Positions 57,046 through 64,000 of a stretch of DNA of 64,000 bases are shown piece after piece. Position 1 is the stretch's first letter; every line of letters starts with the position of its first letter. The stretch is from an uncultured Eubacteriales bacterium (GTDB taxonomy: Bacteria > Bacillota > Clostridia > Lachnospirales > Lachnospiraceae). Below the pieces are notes generated by a model. That model was not told the DNA's origin, did no database searches, and was given only the letters and a program-made list of their open reading frames with translations. The stretch is from assembly GCA_949292725.1 (NCBI GenBank), contig CASFAQ010000005.1, positions 26,590-90,589 on the forward strand. The letters are read 5' to 3'. A program made the position numbers and the translations under genes.

Positions 57046-57770
57046 GGTTTTCTCCTTTCATCATACATCTCCTGAATGATGGCGCGTACTTTCTCGCCGA
57101 GAGCTTTCTTCTCGTCGCGGCTCATGTCCGTAATGTCAATGGGATCTCCAAATTCCATTGTAACGGAAGCCTTCCTGATCCAGGGAGCATGTGTTTCTAA
57201 AATATTCTCTGTGTTAGTATAACATATGGGAACAATTTTGCAATTAGTTCTTGTAGCAATTTTAAAGCTTCCTTCCTTGAACGGCAGAAGGGTATCGCTT
57301 GTGTTACGAGTGCCCTCGGGTGCAATATATACGGAAAGCTTTCTGTCTTTGATAAGAGAGATGCTCTCTTTTATCATCTGAAGACCGCTCTTTAGGTCAT
57401 CCCTGTCTAAGAACATGCAGTTAAGAAAATACATCCATTGCGCAATGCACGGAAATTTCTTAAGCAGATCCTTTGACACGTAGGACGTCAGCGTAGGCAC
57501 GTAAGCATAGCTTAGTATGATGTCAAAATAAGAACGGTGATTGGCGATATAAAGGACGGGTTCATCTCTGGGAACCTTTTCAATTCCGTATATCGTGTAG
57601 CTGGTACCGGAAAGCCACAGCCACAGACGAAAAACAACCCTTACAAGACCCTGAGCGAAGGCATGCTTCTTCACAGGGTTTATAAGTCCTATAATATAGG
57701 CCACAAGATACATGGGTATGCTCAGTATGGCAACGACTATGAGTGTAAAAGCTACAATGATAGTTCTCAA
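57042..57770 (-). CDS. plsC: 1-acyl-sn-glycerol-3-phosphate acyltransferase
   Basis: A 242-residue membrane acyltransferase with an N-terminal hydrophobic helix, the catalytic NHRSYFD (NHx4D type) and substrate motif PEGTRNTSD. It makes phosphatidate from lysophosphatidate. It is coupled to the hypothetical membrane protein downstream and lies 16 bp from the VanY-like gene. Confidence 0.94.
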   Translation of the reverse strand: MRTIIVAFTLIVVAILSIPMYLVAYIIGLINPVKKHAFAQGLVRVVFRLWLWLSGTSYTIYGIEKVPRDEPVLYIANHRSYFDIILSYAYVPTLTSYVSKDLLKKFPCIAQWMYFLNCMFLDRDDLKSGLQMIKESISLIKDRKLSVYIAPEGTRNTSDTLLPFKEGSFKIATRTNCKIVPICYTNTENILETHAPWIRKASVTMEFGDPIDITDMSRDEKKALGEKVRAIIQEMYDERRKP

Positions 57771-57786
57771 GATGGTATCTCCTTTA

Positions 57787-58623
57787 TTATGGATTGACTT
57801 TTATGTCGGATATAATATCGCTTTCATATGGAATCAGCGGTTCATAGCCCAGATATTCTTCGAAAGTAATATCATTCTTTGAAAGATATCGGGCTAATTT
57901 TTTACCGACATATCTTATATGCCATGGCTCATAGGAATATCCGGTAATGCTTTGCTTATTCTTAGGATATCTTATGATGTACCCATATCTGGCACAATTC
58001 TTAGCAACCCATCTGCCCTCATCCGATTCGCCGAATTCTTCTGAAAGAGTGCAGCCAAGAGATGCATTAGATATATCAATGGCAAGTCCCGTCTGGTGCT
58101 CGCTGTGACCCGGAGCTGCAGAGACCTTATTAGTTGCAGTGGAGCCACGCTGTACGATATTGTTATTATAGATCTCCTTCTGACGGTCGTATGAGCGGTA
58201 ACCCGATACGCCGTATAGGATTATGCCGTCTTCTTCTGCGGCAGAGAACATATCCTCAAGTGCATCAGAAGCTTCTGCGCGAAGGTATCTTTTATCGTCC
58301 GAGTAACTGCCATAGAACCTTACATCAGGTCGCGTAAGGTCAGATGGAACATAATCATCAGGAAGTGAATACTCCTTGTTGACAAACACCATAATACTCT
58401 CAGGGTCGGTATCTATCTTGGGGGATTCTTCTGTAACTGACTCGTCTGAATCTGAAATACTATACATATCTTCCTCCGTATCATCGGAATCGTTATAATA
58501 ATATTCATATTCGTATTCATCAGATTCGTTGCCTGCTATAACCTGATTATTATATGAGTCTGTGAAAAAAATTATCAGTGTAAGTATAAAAATAGCGCAA
58601 ATTACGGCTGAAAGCTTTCTCAT
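57787..58623 (-). CDS. D-alanyl-D-alanine carboxypeptidase, VanY/M15 family
   Basis: A 278-residue exported zinc peptidase. It has an N-terminal membrane anchor (about 5-22), an acidic Asp/Glu/Tyr-rich spacer (about 30-75), and the M15B domain with YRSYDRQKEIY, APGHSEHQTGLAIDI (zinc His and Asp) and EPWHIRYVG (catalytic Glu and zinc His). It trims the terminal D-Ala of peptidoglycan. Confidence 0.93.
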   Translation of the reverse strand: MRKLSAVICAIFILTLIIFFTDSYNNQVIAGNESDEYEYEYYYNDSDDTEEDMYSISDSDESVTEESPKIDTDPESIMVFVNKEYSLPDDYVPSDLTRPDVRFYGSYSDDKRYLRAEASDALEDMFSAAEEDGIILYGVSGYRSYDRQKEIYNNNIVQRGSTATNKVSAAPGHSEHQTGLAIDISNASLGCTLSEEFGESDEGRWVAKNCARYGYIIRYPKNKQSITGYSYEPWHIRYVGKKLARYLSKNDITFEEYLGYEPLIPYESDIISDIKVNP

Positions 58624-58719
58624 CTGTGCCTCCGATATTCATCATCGAGTATAGTAAAGCGACCTTTTGGTACATGGACATTATAGCATATATTGATGAA
58701 AAATACACCATTATTTATG

Positions 58720-59205
58720 CTATAATGCAAATATATTTTTGGAGCTTTTCTCAATTGCTTTCATAAGTATGATGCCGAGAATTCCGCATGAAATCACTTC
58801 TCCGATACCCACTGTGAGCATAAAGAACGGTATGGTGTCGCCGAGTTCATACACATATTTTAGTACAAATGGTATTATAATTGTATTGGCCAGTATCGGC
58901 GGGAGGGGTGCGGCGTATCTGTACTTCTTAAGCGCATATGTACCGAGAGCACCTATGAGTGTTGCAAGACTTCCGAATACTACGTCCAAAAGCGCACAGC
59001 CGGTAACGATGTTGGAAATGAGGCATCCCACAAAGAGGCCGGGTATGGCTGCGGGAGTGAACACCGGAAGTATCGTAAGAGCCTCGGATATCCTTACCTG
59101 AATCGCGTGATTTGCAAGACCAAAGGCGTTTGCCATAAAAGTCAGGACTACGTAGAGGGCTGCGATAACGGCAGCCTGTGTGATAAATCTGATTTGCTTA
59201 TTCAT
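58720..59205 (-). CDS. queT: QueT family queuosine-precursor transporter (ECF S component)
   Basis: A 161-residue integral membrane protein with about five helices, starting MNKQIRFITQAAVIAALYV and containing VRISEALTILPVFTPAAIPGLFVGC and GSLATLIGALGTY, typical of QueT. It should import preQ1/preQ0 with the shared ECF module. AAAGGAG sets the ATG at 59205; an upstream extension has no support. A candidate preQ1 riboswitch overlaps its ribosome binding site. Confidence 0.93.
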   Translation of the reverse strand: MNKQIRFITQAAVIAALYVVLTFMANAFGLANHAIQVRISEALTILPVFTPAAIPGLFVGCLISNIVTGCALLDVVFGSLATLIGALGTYALKKYRYAAPLPPILANTIIIPFVLKYVYELGDTIPFFMLTVGIGEVISCGILGIILMKAIEKSSKNIFAL

Positions 59206-59210
59206 AATAA

Positions 59211-59256
59211 TCTCCTTTAGTTTTGTTTTAAGTGAGGAAGGTCTCGAACTCACTTT
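59211..59256 (-). promoter_or_regulatory. Candidate preQ1-I riboswitch of queT
   Basis: On the minus strand a 7-bp stem AAGTGAG/CTCACTT (59255-59249 with 59236-59230) encloses TTCGAGACCTTC and is followed by an A-rich tail AAAACAAAACTAA leading into AAGGAG. The loop CCTT can pair with AAGG of the ribosome binding site, giving the small H-type pseudoknot expected of preQ1-I aptamers that control translation. Match to the consensus is by eye and partial. Confidence 0.6.
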
Positions 59257-59266
59257 GGCATTGTAT

Positions 59267-59310
59267 ATATTACCTTTTTTCTTGAATATATGCAAGGTTA
59301 ATGTTACTAT
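59267..59310. promoter_or_regulatory. Overlapping divergent promoters of queT and the PBP gene
   Basis: Minus strand: TTGCAT (59295-59290), 17 bp, TAATAT (59272-59267) for queT. Plus strand: TTGAAT (59282-59287), 17 bp, TACTAT (59305-59310) for the PBP gene. The two sets interlock, so only one polymerase can bind at a time. Confidence 0.6.
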
Positions 59311-59340
59311 AGTCGAATAGATGACAAGGCGGTGATACGT

Positions 59341-61605
59341 ATGGGATGTAGAAAAAAACATGCAAAGCGCAGATTTGTATTAAAGGTCATACTGCTTTTA
59401 TTTCTGCTCATAACGCTTGGAGTGACGTTGTTTCTGTATATCAGATACGGAGACGACATTATTGCAGCCCAAAATGACGCAAAGGCGCTTGTGGAGGCGT
59501 CCACCCCGGATACATTCAGGGCTTCCGCCACGTCGCTTGTATATGATGTGGATGGGAAGCAGATAGCGCAGCTTAAAGGCGATAAGGATATGTATTATAT
59601 AGGGCTTGATGAGATACCTGATGCTGCAGAAGCTGCTATGATAGATACGGAGGACAGAAAATTTTACAGTCATAAGGGGATAGATCTTAAGGCGGTAGCC
59701 GCAGCCGCAGTTTCACTGGTCAAGAATAAGGGGCAGATTAAGAGGGGCGGAAGTACTATAACCCAGCAGCTTGCCAGAAATATTTACCTCAATAATGCCA
59801 AAGAATGGTCGCGTAAGATTAAGGAAATGTTCATTGCCATCGAGCTTGAGAAGAAGTATTCAAAGGAGCAGATATTGGAATATTATTTAAATAACATATA
59901 TTTTGCTAACGGATATTATGGGCTGGAGGCTGCAAGCAGGGGTTACTTCAGTAAAAAATGCAGTGAACTTAGTCTGGCGCAGATTGCATTTCTATGCTCA
60001 ATACCAAACAGTCCGACAAGATATGACCCGATAGTCAATTATGATAATACTGTGGAGAGGAAGAACCGAATACTGTCGCAGATGCATAACGCAGGTGATA
60101 TCACGCAGGAAGAGTATAATGAGGCGGTGGCAGAAGAGATAGAGCTTAATGTTCCCGAGACCAAGAGGCGCAATTATATAGAGACATATGTTACGAACTG
60201 CGCAGTAAAGGCGCTTATGAAAGAGTCGGGATTTGAGTTTGAATATGGTATAGATGTATCTAAGGATGAGGAATATGATGAATTATACAGCGATATGTAT
60301 TCACAGTGCCAGCAGCAGCTGTATCGTGCAGGTTACAGAATATATACATCCATAGATATGTCAAGGCAGAGAGCGCTTCAGAAGGCGATTAATGAGGAAT
60401 TGTCCGGTAACAGGGATAAGGGCGAGGATGGCGTATTCGAGTTTCAGGGAGCAGGAGTATGCATAGACAATGATACCGGAAAGGTTGTTGCCGTTGTAGG
60501 AGGAAGAAGCCAGTCATCCATTACCGGATATACGTTCAACAGAGCATATCAGAGTTACAGACAGCCCGGAAGTGCGATAAAGCCTATTGCGGTGTATGCG
60601 CCGGCTTTTGACAATGGATATGATGAATCGGATGTTATAAGGGACGAACCTATTGAGGACGGACCTAAAAATTCTAACGGAAGATATATGGGTAATATAT
60701 CTCTTAGGACGGCAGTGGAGTATTCTGTGAATACTGTTGCATGGAAGCTGTTTGGGGAGATTACACCGAGGAAATGCTTAAGCTATCTTGTTGATATGAA
60801 TTTTTCGAGGCTTGTGTCAGAGGATTACACCCTTGCGTCCTCTCTGGGAGGCCTTACCAATGGAGTAAGTCCTGTTGAGATGGCGTCTGCATATGCCACC
60901 ATAGAAAATAACGGGGTGTTTCGTGAGCCTACATGTATAATGGTAATAACCGATTCAGAGGGAAACGAGATCGTTACAGATGATATATTTGATGAGAAGA
61001 GAATATACGATAAGGAAGCGTCGATTATGATGACTGATGTACTTCGCGGAGTGTTTACGCGTGGTACGGCGCGGGGATATGAACTTGATGATATGTCGTG
61101 CGCAGGAAAGACCGGTACCACGAATGAGCATAAGGACGGATGGTTTGCCGGATATACTCCGTATTATACAACAGTCATATGGGTTGGCTGTGACACGCCG
61201 GAAAGTATAGACGACCTTCTTGGCAACACATATCCGCTCCGTATATGGAATACTTATATGAATCAGATACATGAGGAACTTGAGAATAAGGAATTTGAAA
61301 GAAGCAAATCTGATGAACCGGTATACTATAATACGGATGAGCCTGAGGAAACGAAGGTTCCGGATGATTATACGGAAGATGATGAATATAATGATGACGA
61401 ATATTATGAAACTAATGATTATTATGAGGCAACACAGCCACCGGTGAGCGATGTGACAACCCAGATTCCGGTTACGGAAGCGCCGATTGTCACGGAAGCC
61501 CCGGTTATAACAGAGGCGCCGGTGATAACATCGACACCGACGCCTGATATCCCGGCCTCTACTGATGCAGTACTGTCTCAGAGCGTAGAAGATGGGCAGT
61601 TATAA
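59341..61605 (+). CDS. Class A penicillin-binding protein (PBP1A type)
   Basis: A 754-residue bifunctional peptidoglycan synthase. After a short basic tail and one membrane helix (about 13-36) comes the GT51 glycosyltransferase (catalytic Glu104 in DTEDRKFYSHKG; RGGSTITQQLARN), then the transpeptidase with Ser411 in PGSAIKP, SVN at 462 and KTGTT at 590. The C-terminal about 90 residues are disordered: an acidic Asp/Tyr/Glu stretch followed by repeats of TEAPVI/TEAPIV and Thr/Pro. ATG at 59341 follows GGCGGTG. Confidence 0.96.
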   Translation: MGCRKKHAKRRFVLKVILLLFLLITLGVTLFLYIRYGDDIIAAQNDAKALVEASTPDTFRASATSLVYDVDGKQIAQLKGDKDMYYIGLDEIPDAAEAAMIDTEDRKFYSHKGIDLKAVAAAAVSLVKNKGQIKRGGSTITQQLARNIYLNNAKEWSRKIKEMFIAIELEKKYSKEQILEYYLNNIYFANGYYGLEAASRGYFSKKCSELSLAQIAFLCSIPNSPTRYDPIVNYDNTVERKNRILSQMHNAGDITQEEYNEAVAEEIELNVPETKRRNYIETYVTNCAVKALMKESGFEFEYGIDVSKDEEYDELYSDMYSQCQQQLYRAGYRIYTSIDMSRQRALQKAINEELSGNRDKGEDGVFEFQGAGVCIDNDTGKVVAVVGGRSQSSITGYTFNRAYQSYRQPGSAIKPIAVYAPAFDNGYDESDVIRDEPIEDGPKNSNGRYMGNISLRTAVEYSVNTVAWKLFGEITPRKCLSYLVDMNFSRLVSEDYTLASSLGGLTNGVSPVEMASAYATIENNGVFREPTCIMVITDSEGNEIVTDDIFDEKRIYDKEASIMMTDVLRGVFTRGTARGYELDDMSCAGKTGTTNEHKDGWFAGYTPYYTTVIWVGCDTPESIDDLLGNTYPLRIWNTYMNQIHEELENKEFERSKSDEPVYYNTDEPEETKVPDDYTEDDEYNDDEYYETNDYYEATQPPVSDVTTQIPVTEAPIVTEAPVITEAPVITSTPTPDIPASTDAVLSQSVEDGQL

Positions 61606-61649
61606 TTATTATTTCAGATTATTGTCTCGTGGCTTTTATGTATTGTACA

Positions 61650-63185
<1,536 letters not shown>

Positions 63186-63271
63186 TCATACTAAAATATA
63201 TATTACTATGAATTAATCGTTCAAAAAATTGACATTATATCTTATAGTAAATATTTTTGAGGTAAGAAATA

Positions 63272-63676
63272 ATGTCTTTGAAAAAAATGATCATATACAT
63301 TGTAAAAATGTTGTTTGGCGGAGGGATATATTTTCTCATGGAACTTTTGTACAGGGGATATTCGCACTGGACGATGTTCGTGCTGGGTGGGATATGTTTT
63401 ATGTTCTGTGGTCTTGTACACCAGATATCAGGGGGAAGAATATCCGTGTGGCAGGAGATGGTCTGGTGTATGATAATCATCACCACGCTCGAATTTGCGT
63501 GCGGAATCATTGTAAATGGCGTATACGGGCTTAGTGTGTGGGATTACAGCCGGATGCCGCTTCAGGTTCTGGGTCAGATATGTGTGCCGTTTATGTTTAT
63601 ATGGTATATAATCAGTTATCCGGCCATATTGTTAAATAAAGCGCTCGACACAATAGCCGTAAAATTATGCGGATGA
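63272..63676 (+). CDS. Small PF06541-type (putative ABC transporter type IV) membrane protein
   Basis: A 134-residue membrane protein with four predicted helices. GGGIYFLMELLYRGYSHWTMFVLGG, LEFACGIIVN and VWDYSRMPLQVLGQICVPF-type segments match the PF06541 family, whose role is unproven. A weak purine-rich site precedes the ATG. A terminator follows its stop. Confidence 0.82.
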   Translation: MSLKKMIIYIVKMLFGGGIYFLMELLYRGYSHWTMFVLGGICFMFCGLVHQISGGRISVWQEMVWCMIIITTLEFACGIIVNGVYGLSVWDYSRMPLQVLGQICVPFMFIWYIISYPAILLNKALDTIAVKLCG

Positions 63677-63679
63677 TGC

Positions 63680-63709
63680 AAAACAGACCGCATGACTGCG
63701 GCCTGTTTT
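63680..63709. terminator. Terminator after the PF06541 gene
   Basis: AAAACAG-A-CCGC (63680-63691) pairs with GCGG-C-CTGTTTT (63698-63709). It can work on both strands. Confidence 0.85.
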
Positions 63710-63737
63710 GGGGAATAGAGAACTAACTTTATAGGCA

Positions 63738-63787
63738 ATCATTCATTTTCGTTGCATCTAATATCACGCTGCACTAAAACGAATGAT
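63738..63787. repeat. Inverted repeat in the right-end intergenic region
   Basis: ATCATTCATTTT (63738-63749) and AAAACGAATGAT (63776-63787) pair at 11 of 12 positions around a 26-base loop. No gene overlaps it; role unknown. Confidence 0.55.
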
Positions 63788-63794
63788 AAAGGCT

Positions 63795-63831
63795 AAAAAA
63801 AAGCAAGGAAAATCAAACGCGATCTCCCTTG
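63795..63831 (-). terminator. Minus-strand Rho-independent terminator
   Basis: On the minus strand CAAGGGAGATC pairs with GATTTTCCTTG (11 bp, two G-U) around GCGTTT, followed by CTTTTTTTTT. It ends a leftward transcript entering from the right end of the window. Confidence 0.8.
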
Positions 63832-63842
63832 ACTGCAACTCA

Positions 63843-63871
63843 ATGATACAGTTTTCGTCCTCAGTTGTCAA
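63843..63871 (-). promoter_or_regulatory. Possible minus-strand promoter
   Basis: TTGACA (63871-63866), 17 bp, TATCAT (63848-63843). Predicted initiation is only a few bases before the terminator at 63831-63795, so the product would be an RNA of about 40 nt or the match is chance. Confidence 0.35.
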
Positions 63872-63912
63872 GTGTATTTTGATTTTTATTGTTTTTGACT
63901 GTTACTATTCAC

Positions 63913-63997
63913 AGCCCACCCCATGCGCAGTCGTCGCGCTTGCGCGCTTCAGTTCCGCCCCTTGCGGGGCTAAGACTGCTTATGTGGGTGGGGTGAC
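63913..63997. repeat. G+C-rich branched palindromic element
   Basis: CCCACCC-CAT near 63914 pairs with ATG-T-GGGTGGG near the end; inside it GCAGTC pairs with GACTGC; inside that are two tight hairpins, CGCGC-TT-GCGCG and GCCCC-TTGC-GGGGC type. The result is a stem with two side hairpins, G+C-rich against an AT-rich surround. It may be an insertion-sequence end, a palindromic repeat or a structured RNA; the window ends here so its full extent is unknown. Confidence 0.6.
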
Positions 63998-64000
63998 TGC

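Noticed and set aside
61470..61560. Repeats at the 3' end of the PBP gene as a CRISPR-like or satellite array
   Set aside because: They are in-frame codon repeats of TEAPVI-type disordered protein sequence.
63913..63997. Branched palindrome as a tRNA or tRNA-like gene
   Set aside because: No T-arm sequence, acceptor pairing or anticodon arm of proper size.

Overview
The window is chromosomal DNA from an anaerobic, spore-forming member of the Clostridia, most likely the family Lachnospiraceae. The basis is the set of sporulation genes (yabP, yabQ, spoIIE, cotS-like, spoVG, spoVT, spmA/B, spoIIR), the low-to-moderate G+C, ATP-dependent PEP carboxykinase, a GlgC/GlgD pair, strong GGAGG ribosome binding sites, a tRNA without encoded CCA, and a glycan-degrading repertoire (GH13, GH51). 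Genus assignment is not possible by eye.

Layout. 1-2.4 kb: decayed mobile DNA (5'-truncated Rpn-family gene; frameshifted IS1634-like transposase). 2.4-4.4 kb: a lone class C sortase facing an orphan protein that joins a PqqD/RRE-like domain to an HPr-kinase/PEPCK-like domain. 4.6-12.6 kb: hup followed by the conserved Firmicutes run rqcP-yabP-yabQ-divIC-spoIIE-tilS-hpt-ftsH. 12.8-18.5 kb: GH13 amylase, tRNA-Leu(UAA), a secreted Ig-like protein with a broken tail, and two tandem COG0523 GTPases. 18.6-21.2 kb: ptsI, a Nudix hydrolase and ptsH. 21.2-27.9 kb: complete trpEGDCFBA operon on the minus strand behind a tryptophan T-box, but trpE carries an in-frame TAG. 27.9-36.4 kb: pckA, a DUF885 lipoprotein, CotS-like protein, phosphohexomutase, and glgB broken by an internal deletion/frameshift. 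36.5-41.3 kb: prs-like gene, DnaI-like loader, DnaD-like protein, murC, with three DnaA boxes upstream of dnaD. 41.5-51.3 kb: glgCD, spoVG, spoVT, and a second conserved run (decarboxylase, gmk-like, holB, ricT, yabB-like, rsmI, abrB-like) matching the yaaO-tmk-holB-yaaT-yabB-yabC-abrB region of Bacillus. 51.4-63.7 kb: spmAB, ispE, spoIIR, ddl, murI, plsC, VanY-like peptidase, queT with a candidate preQ1 riboswitch, a class A PBP, GH51 arabinofuranosidase and a small membrane protein. The right end is non-coding and strongly palindromic.

How it fits together: most of the window is core metabolism, cell-wall synthesis, division and sporulation. Glycogen metabolism is represented at three places (phosphohexomutase-glgB, glgC-glgD, GH13). 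Three in-frame or frameshifting lesions (trpE, glgB, the secreted protein) plus the decayed left end point either to ongoing gene loss in this strain or to assembly errors; read mapping would separate these. I found no CRISPR array, prophage or obvious defence system. The least-explained items are the RRE-HPrK-like fusion at 3.3-4.4 kb and the branched palindrome at the right edge.
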